A DNA stretch of 47,354 nt. Source: Pseudonocardia sp. GTDB lineage: Bacteria > Actinomycetota > Actinomycetes > Mycobacteriales > Pseudonocardiaceae. The DNA is taken from NCBI RefSeq assembly GCF_025465255.1, contig NZ_JAODNI010000182.1, forward strand, positions 1-47,354, given 5' to 3'. Every line of letters begins with the position of its first letter. Within the stretch, counting starts at the first letter, position 1. The translations under genes were made by a program, and so were the position numbers. Below the pieces are notes generated by a model. It did no database searches. It was not told the origin of the DNA and saw only the letters and a list, made by a program, of their open reading frames with translations. Below are positions 7,295-15,609 of the stretch, piece by piece.

Positions 7295-7951
7295 TTGCCT
7301 CAGCACCGAGCCAGCAACAGCCGCCCCCGTCCGACCCGTTCAGGGGCCGTGACGGGGGCGGCTGCCCTGGCAGCCGTTGTCATCCTCGGACTCGTCCTCG
7401 CCGCCGCCGGGTGCTCCAGCGACTCGCGTACCGCCCCGGCCCCGACGGCCTCGACAGCGAGCGGGGCGCCCTCGCCGGCCGCGCCGGCGCCGTTGACGAC
7501 GTCCGCCCCGGTCCGGGTGCAGATTCCGGCGATCGGAGTGGACTCCTTCCTCATGGACCTCGGACTGATGCCGGACCGAACGCTGCAGGTGCCCCCCCGC
7601 GGCTTCCCGGCCGGCTGGTACACGGGTTCCCCCACCCCGGGAGCGCTGGGCCCGGCCATCATCGCCGGTCATGTCGACTGGGACGGCCAGCCTGGGGTTT
7701 TCCATCAACTACGCACGCTGAGGCCCGGCGAGGAAGTCACGGTCGCGCGGCAGGACGGCAGTACGGCGCTATTCAGGGTGACGCAGGTCAATGAGTACCC
7801 GAAGAGCGACTTCCCCACCGGCCAGGTCTACGGCGACATCGACCACGCAGGACTACGGTTGATCACCTGTGGTGGACCCTTCGACCGGGAAGCACGCAGC
7901 TACGACAACAACATCGTCGTGTTCGCCGACCTCGTAGGGTCGGGACCCTGA
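7295..7951 (+). CDS. Class F sortase, probably anchoring the ice-binding protein
   Basis: Residues about 19-41 form a membrane anchor or lipoprotein-like signal (LVLAAAGCSS, a possible lipobox). The sortase domain begins near residue 70 (VRVQIPAIGVDS) and carries His126 in IAGHVD, Cys192 in LITCGG and Arg201 in EARSYDNN, the full triad. Its 218 residues are normal for actinobacterial class F enzymes. The TTG at 7295 is the longest start; GTG 7349 with AGGGG close upstream is equally plausible and would begin directly at the hydrophobic segment. It lies in an evident operon behind the ice-binding protein gene. Confidence 0.87.
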   Translation: MPQHRASNSRPRPTRSGAVTGAAALAAVVILGLVLAAAGCSSDSRTAPAPTASTASGAPSPAAPAPLTTSAPVRVQIPAIGVDSFLMDLGLMPDRTLQVPPRGFPAGWYTGSPTPGALGPAIIAGHVDWDGQPGVFHQLRTLRPGEEVTVARQDGSTALFRVTQVNEYPKSDFPTGQVYGDIDHAGLRLITCGGPFDREARSYDNNIVVFADLVGSGP

Positions 7952-7952
7952 G

Positions 7953-8234
7953 ATGGGGCATTGGAGGGCCTTCGTCCGGGGAGACCGCAACTGCAGTCCC
8001 GCCAGCGGCCAACGACGGGTGACCGACGTCGAGATGCTGCTCCGCATCGCTCAACAGCTCGACGTCTCACCGAGCCGACTCGGCCTGTCCGACGAGCTGC
8101 TGCGCCCGGTCAGCGAGCCCTCGGACTCGACCCTCGTCGGGGAGATCGACCCGGGCGCCGCGAGCCAGGAACGCTGGCGGCGGACCGCTGCGAGCCCGGC
8201 TGGGAGATCCGACGACCTCTTGGCGGTGGTCTAG
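7953..8234 (+). pseudogene. HTH-type regulator fragment
   Basis: The middle of this frame (GQRRVTDVEMLLRIAQQLDV, SPSRLGLSDELLR) matches the second half of an Xre-like helix-turn-helix domain followed by the RLGL linker seen in actinobacterial multi-domain regulators. The first helices and all of the C-terminal domain are missing. ATG 7953 directly follows the sortase stop but has no distinct ribosome-binding site. It is best read as a remnant. Confidence 0.45.
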
Positions 8235-8491
8235 GGGGTCGGGCCCGACCGCCGCGCCAGCGGGACGAACAGCATGAGGAACCCTGGGGCCCCCAGGAAC
8301 CAGCCCCGCTTCAGGTACGCGCTGAACGCGCGAGCCGCGGCCTGCTCGTGGGCGTCGCGGGCGGCTGCCGGCAGGGGCGAGGAGTAGGGGTAGGGGGCTC
8401 CCGCCCTGACGATCTGGTCGGCACGGGCTTCTCCGAGGGAGGTGGCGCTGTCCGCGACAGGTTCGCCGGGATCGGTCGGGGTCGGTTCCAT
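8231..8491 (-). CDS. Hypothetical small membrane protein (86 aa)
   Basis: From ATG 8491 the frame encodes an acidic N-terminus (MEPTPTDPGEPVADSATSLG), a central helix-forming part (ARDAHEQAAARAFSAYLKRG) and a C-terminal hydrophobic segment WFLGAPGFLMLFVPLA ending in RRSGPTP. This is consistent with a small tail-anchored membrane protein. No ribosome-binding site is obvious and the family is not recognised. The longer frame reaching 8764 adds only low-quality Arg/Pro-rich sequence. Confidence 0.4.
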   Translation of the reverse strand: MEPTPTDPGEPVADSATSLGEARADQIVRAGAPYPYSSPLPAAARDAHEQAAARAFSAYLKRGWFLGAPGFLMLFVPLARRSGPTP

Positions 8492-8825
8492 GCTGTGATC
8501 ATTTGCGCGCGGGTGGATCGGTGATCGGTCACCGGGGCGCTCCCGGGCCGCGAGTCCGGGAGTAGGCATGGCGGGGCAGACGGAACCGGCGCACGGCTCC
8601 CGCCGCGTCCCCGCCACCGGGCTCTCGCGGCAGGTCGTTTGCGGCGCAAATCTGAACGTCAAGCTGCGTGACCTCGCGGCGAGGACCGTCGACGCGGGCG
8701 AGGTCCCCGTCGGCCCTACGGGCGGAAGGGCCGCTGATGCAGCAGTCTTCTGTCGTGCGGCCACGGTCAGCCGCCGTCGACACCGCCGGCGCCGGCAGGC
8801 TCAGCGGTCGTCAGTCCGCTTCGGA

Positions 8826-9029
8826 CGCGGGAAGCGTGCGCCCACGGGCGGCCTCGACGCAGTCCCACCCACGAACGAGACCGGGATCCGCTCGGTCAGT
8901 TCGACGGCGGTTCGACGAGGAAACCGCGCCCCCACCGGGCACGCCCGAATCGAGCAGGCCTGGCGGGGGAGGACCCGGGCAGAACTCTTCCCTGCGAGGG
9001 CCCGGCGGGGAAATCGGGCCCCGACCGGA
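8826..9029. repeat. Three degenerate ~24-nt repeats at 90-nt period
   Basis: Blocks starting at 8826, 8916 and 9006 share a core like CGnGGAAAnCGnGCCCCnACCGG. On the minus strand they translate as (P)VGARFPRR three times with a 30-residue period; on the plus strand as RGNRAPTG. The intervening 66 nt are not conserved. The exact 90-nt spacing argues for a decayed tandem repeat; the inter-repeat length is too long and the repeats too divergent for CRISPR. Confidence 0.5.
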
Positions 9030-9357
9030 TAGGCAAGGTACGCACTGCCGGTGGCGCACGTCGCGCGCACCCCCTCGACCCGGTCCGTCCGGTCGGCGCT
9101 GCTGCTGGTGCTGGTCGTGGTGGTGGTCATTCGACTGTTCCTCCTCGGTCCGGGGCGTCTCCCCGGTGCCGCAACAGTCGCGCGTCCGGCTCGTTCGCAC
9201 CGTCGACCGACCAGGCCATGGACCGGTCGACGCGTGCGTGGGTCGATCGGTGGACCCCCGCATCGTCGGTTCAAGGACTCCTGTATCCCGCCCTCCATCC
9301 CGGAGCCGAGGTGGGGCTCTCCACCATCTCTCTCCCCTCTCCTTGAGCGTGACCTCC

Positions 9358-9604
9358 ACGTATCCCGTGCCTGGGCCGCCTCATCCTGCATCAGCTCGGT
9401 GCCGACCCGGGTGAAGTCCGCGGGGGAGCGGAGGCAGGCCCGGACGAGGCCGCCGTGGTCCCCGAAGTCCCGGAAGCCGTCGAACCGGGTGCGGGGCGGC
9501 GGTGCCGGAAGGCCGTGGGCGAGCTCGCGCAGCGTCGACGGCCGGACCGTGCTCTCGGCGTGGACGTGCAGGTGCGCCTTCGGCAGCGAGCGGAGATCGG
9601 GCAC
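9358..9604 (-). pseudogene. Adenosine deaminase, N-terminal fragment
   Basis: From GTG 9604 the frame reads VPDLRSLPKAHLHVHAEST and then RPSTLRELA, the first metal-binding HxH strand (canonical LPKAHLHxHLEG) of the adenosine/AMP deaminase family. It is followed by FDGFRDFGDHGGLVRACLRS and DFTRVGTELMQDEAAQ. Similarity then stops; the remaining metal ligands and catalytic His/Asp are absent, so about 80 of 340 residues remain. The usual Leu-Glu-Gly after HxH is also degraded to Ala-Glu-Ser. Confidence 0.6.
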
Positions 9605-9664
9605 GTCGGCCGACGCTAGCGAGCGGAGAGCGGGCCCGCGACCGACATCAGGGATGATGCACGG

Positions 9665-9889
9665 GTGGCTGGTCCCGTGCAGAACGTCCCGATCTCCGCC
9701 GAACCCATCCGGCTCGGTCAGTTCCTCAAGCTCTCCGGCCTGGCCGAGGACGGTGCGCACGCCCGCGAGCTGATCGAGGCCGGCGAGGTGACGGTCGACG
9801 GCCGGCCGGAGCTCCGTCGTGGGGCGCAGCTCCGCAGCGGCGCCGTGGTGGCGGTCGGGGGAAACAAGGCGCGCCCGGTCGTCGGCTGA
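9665..9889 (+). CDS. S4-domain RNA-binding protein (YbcJ-like)
   Basis: A 74-residue protein with one S4 RNA-binding fold: IRLGQFLKLSGLAEDGAHARELIEAGEVTVDG then RPELRRGAQLRSGAVVAVGG, matching the small YbcJ/YaaA-type S4 proteins that act on structured RNA or ribosomes. GTG 9665 is the longest start; GTG 9677 is a possible internal alternative. It ends a few bases before the convergent acyltransferase gene. Confidence 0.8.
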   Translation: MAGPVQNVPISAEPIRLGQFLKLSGLAEDGAHARELIEAGEVTVDGRPELRRGAQLRSGAVVAVGGNKARPVVG

Positions 9890-9893
9890 GGCG

Positions 9894-11957
9894 CTACCAG
9901 CCCAGAGCCTGATCCAGCCGTTCTTCCACCATCGGCGCCATCGACCGCATGTAGGTCGCGGTGACGTGGTTGTCGTCCATGTAGACGAGCACGTTGCCGA
10001 CGACGGCGGGACACTGCTCCGGGTCGCAGAGCGCGTCCGCCATGTCCAGGAAGGACACGTTCGGAGGCAGGTCCGGGATCTGCTCGTAGGGGGCCGTCGC
10101 GGCGTAGACGTCCGCTCGGGGGACGCCGCACTCGGGCGCGTCCGCTCCGAGCTGTTGCACGCAGTCCGGGCGCGACGAGGCGAAACGGGGGTTGTCCCGG
10201 AACGCGACGACCGGGATGCCGGCGTCGTTCATCCGCCGCCACTGCTCGACGTAGCCGGCCGGGGTGTGCTCGGTCAGTCCGGGCCGCACCTCGCTGCTAG
10301 CGGCGGCGAACACCGCGTCCGGGTGGAGCGCGAGGATCGTGTCCGCCGCGATCTGATTCCACCCCACGCAGTCTGTGTTGTTCGGGTCCGTGTCCGACCG
10401 GGTGGAGAACGGGCAGGCCCCGAGGAGGAAGGTCACGAGACGCCAGTTGCGGCTCTCGGCGATCGGCTGCAGCGCGTCGACGTACTGCTGTGAGTGCGAG
10501 TCGCCGACGACGACGAGGGTGCGTTCGGGCGTTCCGTCCGTGGCGAGAGTGCATTCCGGCACCTGTGGCTGGTCCGGCACCGGCCGGCAGGTCCAGGCGC
10601 CTCGCTGCTGTCCCCAGTCCTGGGAGATCGTCACCATGGGCGGGACCGGCTCCACGGCGGTCCGGCCGTCGTTCGGCAACCCCTCGCGCAGCGCCATCGC
10701 TCCGGGATGGTCGACGTCCCCGATAGCGCCGAGGTCGTCGGCCCGCTGGTACGCCGAGATCTGCCACCCGCCCGCCGCCACCAGCACCACCACGACCATC
10801 GCCGCGCAGATCCGCGTCCTGGAACGGTCCGTGAGCCGGGCCCGTCGGAGCGGCTCCTCGACGAGATGGTGCGTCGCGATCGCCAGTACCACCGAGATCG
10901 CGACGACGACCGCGCCGTCGGGCAGCCCGACCTCGGCGCGGTCCCGGACGACGAGGAAGAAGACCAGGACCGGCCAGTGCCAGAGGTAGAGCGCGTAGCT
11001 GAGGTCACCCAGGTACTGCATCGGCCGGCTGCCGAGCACCCGGTCCGCGCCCAGCGGGCTCCCGGTCATGCCGGCCAGCAGGATCATGACCGCGCAGAGG
11101 GTCGGCCACAGCGCCGCATAGCCGGGGAACACGCGGTCGACCTGCAGGACCAGGCCGCACGCGACGAGCCCCAGCACGCCGGCCCAGCCCATCGCGAGGC
11201 GCAGCGCCCGGGACAGCACGACGGTGTCGATCACGAGCGCGAGCAGCCCGCCGAGCGCGAACTCCCAGGCGCGGGTCAGGGAGTGGAAGTAGGCCAGCGG
11301 CTGGTTCGCCAGCGTCAGGACGATCGAGAACGTCAGGGACGCCACGAGGACACCGATCATCGTCAGCGTCAGGTGGATCCGCAGCTTGTCCCGCGCATAG
11401 CCCGCGGTGAGCGCGACGAGTGCCACCAGGAGCGGCCACACGACGTAGAACTGCACCTGGATCGAGAGCGACCAGAAGTGCTGGACCACGCTCGCGGTGT
11501 CGTGCTGGGCCGCGTAGTCCACCGCGTCGCTGCCGAGCCGCCAGTTCTCCATGAAGACAGCGCTGGCGAGGACCTCCTTGACCGTCTGCAGCCAGCGGGC
11601 CTCGGGCAGGAGGGCGACGCCGAGCGGGATGCAGACGATCAGCACGACGAACGCGGCCGGGACCAGCCGGGTGGCCTGGCGGGCCCACATCGGGCCGAGG
11701 CTCAGCGGGCCGCGGGAGGCGGAGCGGAAGAGCGCCCCGGTGATGAGGAAGCCGGAGAGGACGAAGAAGACGTCGACGCCGCCGGAGACCCGGCCGATCC
11801 ACACGTGGTAGACGACGACGAGTGCGACGGCGAGGGCCCGCAGGCCCTGCAGCTCGGGCCGGAAGGTGGGTGTGGTCCGCGTCGCGGAGGCGTCGGGAGC
11901 GGGCCGGCCGGAACCGGCGTTCGACGGGCCGGGGAGATCCGAGGGAATCTGGGTCAT
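9894..11957 (-). CDS. Membrane acyltransferase with SGNH domain (OafB/OatA-like)
   Basis: The protein (687 aa from ATG 11957) has an acyltransferase-3 domain with about ten membrane helices, opening FRPELQGLRALAVALVVVYH (catalytic His in VVYHVW) and GGVDVFFVLSGFLITG. A periplasmic SGNH-hydrolase domain follows, with the nucleophile in VVGDSHSQQY and the Asp-His pair in DDNHVT near the C-terminus. Proteins of this layout O-acylate surface polysaccharides or peptidoglycan. The 12179 upstream start would add about 74 low-complexity residues; ATG 11957 with GGAGG upstream is preferred. Confidence 0.88.
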   Translation of the reverse strand: MTQIPSDLPGPSNAGSGRPAPDASATRTTPTFRPELQGLRALAVALVVVYHVWIGRVSGGVDVFFVLSGFLITGALFRSASRGPLSLGPMWARQATRLVPAAFVVLIVCIPLGVALLPEARWLQTVKEVLASAVFMENWRLGSDAVDYAAQHDTASVVQHFWSLSIQVQFYVVWPLLVALVALTAGYARDKLRIHLTLTMIGVLVASLTFSIVLTLANQPLAYFHSLTRAWEFALGGLLALVIDTVVLSRALRLAMGWAGVLGLVACGLVLQVDRVFPGYAALWPTLCAVMILLAGMTGSPLGADRVLGSRPMQYLGDLSYALYLWHWPVLVFFLVVRDRAEVGLPDGAVVVAISVVLAIATHHLVEEPLRRARLTDRSRTRICAAMVVVVLVAAGGWQISAYQRADDLGAIGDVDHPGAMALREGLPNDGRTAVEPVPPMVTISQDWGQQRGAWTCRPVPDQPQVPECTLATDGTPERTLVVVGDSHSQQYVDALQPIAESRNWRLVTFLLGACPFSTRSDTDPNNTDCVGWNQIAADTILALHPDAVFAAASSEVRPGLTEHTPAGYVEQWRRMNDAGIPVVAFRDNPRFASSRPDCVQQLGADAPECGVPRADVYAATAPYEQIPDLPPNVSFLDMADALCDPEQCPAVVGNVLVYMDDNHVTATYMRSMAPMVEERLDQALGW

Positions 11958-12138
11958 CTCCGGGACCGGCCTCCGCCTCGGCTCGTTCGCGCCGCCGGCG
12001 GGGCGGCGCGCGGTGTCGCGCCCGAAGGATGAGCAGTCACCGAACGTTCGGAATCTTCTCGGCGGAGTGTCACCGCCGCCGCCGTCCGGCGGGTCCCGCC
12101 AGACTAGGCCATCCGGGCGAGAACCGCTGGTCGGAGGG

Positions 12139-12876
12139 TCAGTAGCCCACGTAGTTGCCGGAGCTGTTCGTGCGGCCACCCGCCTCGAGCGTGTCCAGGC
12201 CGTAGGTGGCGACCATGTACCGGACGCCGGCGGTGATGTTCGCGACCGGGTCGTTGATCGACTTGCCGGCGAGGCTCGGGTGCACGTAGGCCCGGAACGT
12301 CGACGGGATGACCTGCATCAGGCCCTGGGACGGGGTGCCGCGACGGGCGTTGGAGTCCCAGTTGTTGATCGCCCTCGGGTTGCCGCCCGACTCGGACATG
12401 ATGACCTTCTTGACCGCCGGCGCGAGGTCCTGCGGGAGGTCGCAGATCGCGAGCGCCTGGGCGATCCAGCCGTCGACGCCGCCCTGGGACATCAGCGCGG
12501 CGAGCTTGTCCGCCTCGGCCTGCTTGCGCGCCTCCTCGGCGTGCTGGGCGGCGATCTGGTCGGCGATCTTGCCGGCCTTGTCCAGCGAGGCGATCTGCGC
12601 GTCGGCGGCCGAGGGGTCCCCGAAGGACGCCGTGTAGGCGACCGGGCTGATGTGGCCGCCGGTCGCGGCGACGTCGCCGATGCCGTCGGGGGCCGCCGAG
12701 GGCTCGAGGACGGTCGCGTTGGCGGCGAGGGCCGCGGTGGTTCCGGTGCCTTCCGCTGCTGCCGCGGTGTCGTTCGTGGCTCCGGTGGAGGTCACGGCCG
12801 CGAAGGCGCCGGTGGTGACCACGCCGATGGCCGCGCCGAAGGCGGCGGTCATCGAGAAGCTACGACGGGTGTTCAC
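12139..12876 (-). CDS. Secreted lytic transglycosylase (SLT domain)
   Basis: From GTG 12876 the 245-residue product begins with a signal peptide (MNTRRSFSMTAAFGAAIGVV, Tat-like RR-SFSM), then an Ala/Thr-rich linker, a charged helical stretch (about 90-125), and a C-terminal transglycosylase domain. This has the catalytic Glu162 in VIMSESGGNP and the family motifs SQGLMQVIPSTFRAY and NPVANI-like DPVANITAGVRYMVATYG. It cleaves peptidoglycan glycan strands outside the membrane. A TTG at 12984 would add 36 residues before the signal and is less likely. No LysM or SH3 wall-binding module is present. Confidence 0.85.
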   Translation of the reverse strand: MNTRRSFSMTAAFGAAIGVVTTGAFAAVTSTGATNDTAAAAEGTGTTAALAANATVLEPSAAPDGIGDVAATGGHISPVAYTASFGDPSAADAQIASLDKAGKIADQIAAQHAEEARKQAEADKLAALMSQGGVDGWIAQALAICDLPQDLAPAVKKVIMSESGGNPRAINNWDSNARRGTPSQGLMQVIPSTFRAYVHPSLAGKSINDPVANITAGVRYMVATYGLDTLEAGGRTNSSGNYVGY

Positions 12877-12984
12877 GGGACCGTTGACGGTCGCGTGACG
12901 CGCTGCGGAGCGCCGTGCAGTGTCCCGGTGGGGAGCCGGGACGTCGATCACACGGCGGCCGCCTGGGGAGCGGTGGCCAGCCAA

Positions 12985-13336
12985 GAACCTGCCCTTTCAC
13001 GATCGGGGGCTCGATCACGAACGACGCCGGGTCGGGGGTCCCGGGAGCAGGTCGGGGAGTCCTGCTCGAAGTCCGCTCGTGATCGGACCGTGATGACTCG
13101 GCAGACCTTACGGAGAACCAATGCGTCGAGACAAGGGCGAGGACTGCATGTCGGCGCTCAGGACGAGCCGCTCGTCTCGCCGTGCGGCGCGGGGCTGCCC
13201 ATTCGCCCGTCGGTGAACGGTCGGTCAACCCGACGGGCGGTTGATTGCGCCGTTCAGGCCTCCGGATTACGCCGGACGGGTGGTAGGAGGAGCGGTGGCG
13301 CCAACCTGAACTCGAATCGAGGTGTAGGAACGAGCC
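12985..13336. other. Divergent intergenic region (transglycosylase / soxR)
   Basis: No gene is supported in this 350-bp gap. It should hold the promoters for both flanking genes. The last 40 bp before soxR (ACCTGAACTCGAATCGAGGT) contains a near-palindromic ACCT...AGGT element that could be a SoxR/MerR-type operator between -35 and -10. Confidence 0.4.
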
Positions 13337-13798
13337 GTGGACCAGTCGGACCTGTTGACCATCGGCGAGGTCGTCGACCGCAGTGGCTTCCCGCATTCCG
13401 CCCTGCGCTACTACGAGAAGGAGGGCCTCGTCGCGGCGACCCGCACCAGCGGTGGCCAACGCCGCTACCGGCGCGCGACGCTGCGCCGGCTCGCCTTCAT
13501 CCGGGCGGCCCGGGCGATCGGCATCGGGCTCGACGAGGTGCGCGAGGCCCTGGACTCCCTCCCCGCGGAACGGCCGACCACCGAGGACTGGACGCGGCTG
13601 TCCCAGCGCTGGCGGGGCCGGCTCGACGAGCAGATCCAGGCCCTCGAGGCGCTGCGCGACGGCCTGGACTCCTGCATCGGCTGCGGCTGCCTGTCCCTCG
13701 CGCGCTGCGGCCTGCTGAACCCGAACGACAGCGCCGCGGCGCAGGGGGAGGGCGCGCGGATGCTCCCCGCGGCGCTGCGCCGCGCGCCCGCGCACTGA
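13337..13798 (+). CDS. soxR: SoxR-type MerR-family redox regulator
   Basis: SoxR activates target promoters when its [2Fe-2S] cluster is oxidised by redox-cycling compounds. The 153-residue protein has an N-terminal MerR winged helix (LTIGEVVDRSGFPHSALRYY, then SGGQRRYRRATLRRLAFIR), a dimerisation helix, and the cluster ligands Cys113, Cys116, Cys118 and Cys124 in CIGCGCLSLARC (CX2CX1CX5C, exactly the SoxR pattern). GTG 13337 is the only fitting start. No soxS follows; actinobacterial SoxR proteins usually control a few enzymes elsewhere directly. Confidence 0.92.
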   Translation: MDQSDLLTIGEVVDRSGFPHSALRYYEKEGLVAATRTSGGQRRYRRATLRRLAFIRAARAIGIGLDEVREALDSLPAERPTTEDWTRLSQRWRGRLDEQIQALEALRDGLDSCIGCGCLSLARCGLLNPNDSAAAQGEGARMLPAALRRAPAH

Positions 13799-13934
13799 GC
13801 CGACCGCCCGGGGGAGCCGCCGGCGAGCCGGTCGATCGCGCGGCCGGGGGAACGTCCTGTCCGGTCACGACGAAGATCCTGTGCCGCGCGGGGGTTTCCT
13901 GCGAGGGTGGGACTTCCCGACCTGGAGGCCAACG

Positions 13935-14255
13935 ATGATCTACGAGATCCGCGAGTACACGACCGCACCCGGGCGTATGCCCGCGCTGGTGAAGAGGTTC
14001 AAGGAACACACCCTCGGTTTCTTCGAGGCGCACGGCATGGAGTGCGTCTTCATCTCGCTGACCGAGCTCGGCGACAACAGCAACAACGAGCTCGTCTACG
14101 TCATGAGGTTCGACTCCTACGACGACATGGCCACCAAGTGGGCCGCGTTCACGGCCGACGAGGAATGGCGCGCCGTCCGCGCCGCGAGCGAGGAGGACGG
14201 CCCCATCGTCGCGAAGCTGAGCCGGCGGGTGCTGAACCCCACCCAGTTCGGCTGA
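13935..14255 (+). CDS. NIPSNAP-family protein
   Basis: A 106-residue alpha/beta-barrel protein beginning MIYEIREYTTAPGRMPALVK and containing FFEAHGMECVFISLTELGDN and ELVYVMRFDSYDDMATKWAA, the layout of single NIPSNAP domains. Family members are dimeric ferredoxin-fold proteins often found near catabolic genes; the reaction is generally unknown. ATG 13935 is preceded by GGAGG. Confidence 0.88.
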   Translation: MIYEIREYTTAPGRMPALVKRFKEHTLGFFEAHGMECVFISLTELGDNSNNELVYVMRFDSYDDMATKWAAFTADEEWRAVRAASEEDGPIVAKLSRRVLNPTQFG

Positions 14256-14404
14256 CCCGCCGCAGGATTTGCATGCTGCCGCCGGTCAGGGGTGGTGCTG
14301 ACCTCCCCGGCCGGCGGGCCCGCGGTGCCGAGACTCCTGTCCCGGGTTGCCTGCTCCCCGCCGCCCTTGGCGGCGGCCGGTCGCGAGCCTTCTCCGGCGA
14401 CCCG

Positions 14405-14787
14405 ATGGCCGACGCCGCCGACGGCCTGCGCCCCTTCCTGCTCACCGCGGACGAGATCGGTCCCGGCTTCACAGTCGGCGACGAGCCGAAGCCGGACTCG
14501 TCGACTCCGGCGATCTGCGGCGGCCCCGGCACGTGTCGCAGTTCGCGTACGCGGTGCGCGTCGACGTCGGCGGCGAGGAGGCGATCGGCTGGCGCGTCGG
14601 CGGCGAGGGCTTCGACGTCGTGATGATCGCCGTCCGCTCGGACACGATCGTCACGACCTTCACCTACCTGGCGGCCGAGGGGCGGACCGACCGGCTGCCC
14701 GACCCGCTGACGACGACGCGGACGGGCGTGCAGAAGCTCGTCGGCCGACGTGAGACGCCGGTCATGCTCGATCGGTCACCTGCCTGA
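14405..14787 (+). pseudogene. PknH-like sensor-domain protein, frameshifted remnant
   Basis: ATG 14405 opens a frame reading DGLRPFLLTADEIGPGFTVG and KPDSSTPAICGGPGT, like the start of actinobacterial PknH-type extracellular sensor domains. After about 14530 the protein-like sequence continues in a different frame (SQFAYAVRVDVGGEEAIGWR, then VVMIAVRSDTIVTTFTYLA) to the stop at 14787. At about 125 residues in total it is shorter than the family, so it is a degraded copy with at least one frameshift and probably an internal deletion. Confidence 0.5.
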
Positions 14788-14792
14788 CTAGC

Positions 14793-15608
14793 GTGACCGG
14801 GGTGACCGACGCAGGTACCGAAGCCGACCTGTCCGACGACTCCCTGGCCGACGCCGCGCTGCACGAGGCGGCGGCGAACCGCTGGCTCACCCTCGAAGGC
14901 CTCTCCAACCTCCGCGACGTGGGCGGGCTCCCCCTGAAGGGTGGCGGCACGACCCGCACCGGAGTGCTCTTCCGCAGCGAGGCGCTCAACCACATGACGC
15001 CCGCGGACATCCGGCACATGGTCGACGTCGTCGGCCTGAAGTTGGTCCTGGACCTGCGGACGGACCGGGAGGTCGCCGAGTTCGCCTCCACGGCCGTCGC
15101 CGAGGCCGGGGTGGAGATCGCCCAGTTCAGCTTCATCCCCGAGGAGGGCCGCGAGCTCCCGGAGATCGGCGAGGACAGCGACCCGATGGTGGCCAACTAC
15201 CTCGGCTACCTGCGGGACCGCGGGCCGAACGTCCTCGGCGCCGTCCGCCGGCTCGCCGCGGAGGACGCCGGGCCGGCGTTGGTGCACTGCGCCGCAGGCA
15301 AGGACCGGACCGGGACGCTGGTGGCGATGGTGCTCGACGCCGTCGGGGTCGAGCGGGAGGCCATCATCGAGGACTACGCGCTCTCGGCTACGAGGATCGA
15401 GGACATGTTCACCCGCTGGCGGGCGCGCACCGGCGAGCCCGTCCCGGACGCCGACGAGCTGGACCGGCACAGGCCGCGGGCCCGCGCCATGGAGGAGGTC
15501 CTCGCCGTGCTCGACGAGCGGGACGACGGCGCTGCCGGATGGCTGCGGGCGAACGGACTCACCGGGAACGAGCTCGCGACCCTGCGAGCCCGCTTCACGG
15601 GAGCCTGA
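14793..15608 (+). CDS. Tyrosine-protein phosphatase (PtpB/MptpB-like)
   Basis: The 271-residue protein has the actinobacterial PtpB layout: N-terminal ANRWLTLEGLSNLRDVGGLP and GVLFRSEALNHMTP, DLRTDRE, and the P-loop HCAAGKDRTG with nucleophile Cys166 and Arg172, followed by YALSATRIEDMF. Members remove phosphate from phosphotyrosine and sometimes phosphoserine/threonine or phosphoinositides. There is no signal peptide. GTG 14793 lies 5 nt after the preceding pseudogene's stop; GTG 14802 is an alternative. Confidence 0.88.
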   Translation: MTGVTDAGTEADLSDDSLADAALHEAAANRWLTLEGLSNLRDVGGLPLKGGGTTRTGVLFRSEALNHMTPADIRHMVDVVGLKLVLDLRTDREVAEFASTAVAEAGVEIAQFSFIPEEGRELPEIGEDSDPMVANYLGYLRDRGPNVLGAVRRLAAEDAGPALVHCAAGKDRTGTLVAMVLDAVGVEREAIIEDYALSATRIEDMFTRWRARTGEPVPDADELDRHRPRARAMEEVLAVLDERDDGAAGWLRANGLTGNELATLRARFTGA

Positions 15609-15609
15609 G

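Noticed and set aside
8826..9029. CRISPR array
   Set aside because: Only three strongly divergent repeats with 66-nt spacers and no cas genes in the window.
9051..9320. Plus-strand frame with a hydrophobic run LLLVLVVVVVIRLFLLG
   Set aside because: The single hydrophobic run is followed by Arg/Pro-rich sequence; no ribosome-binding site and it overlaps the deaminase remnant region.
10494..12032. A 512-codon plus-strand frame
   Set aside because: Antisense to the acyltransferase gene, Arg/Asp/Gln-rich without domains.
12985..13336. Cyclic di-AMP (ydaO) riboswitch before the transglycosylase
   Set aside because: Such elements precede some actinobacterial wall hydrolase genes, but the conserved core could not be recognised by eye on the minus strand.
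11866..13938. A 690-codon plus-strand frame
   Set aside because: It lies antisense to the acyltransferase start and the transglycosylase and then shadows soxR; composition is that of a GC-rich shadow frame.
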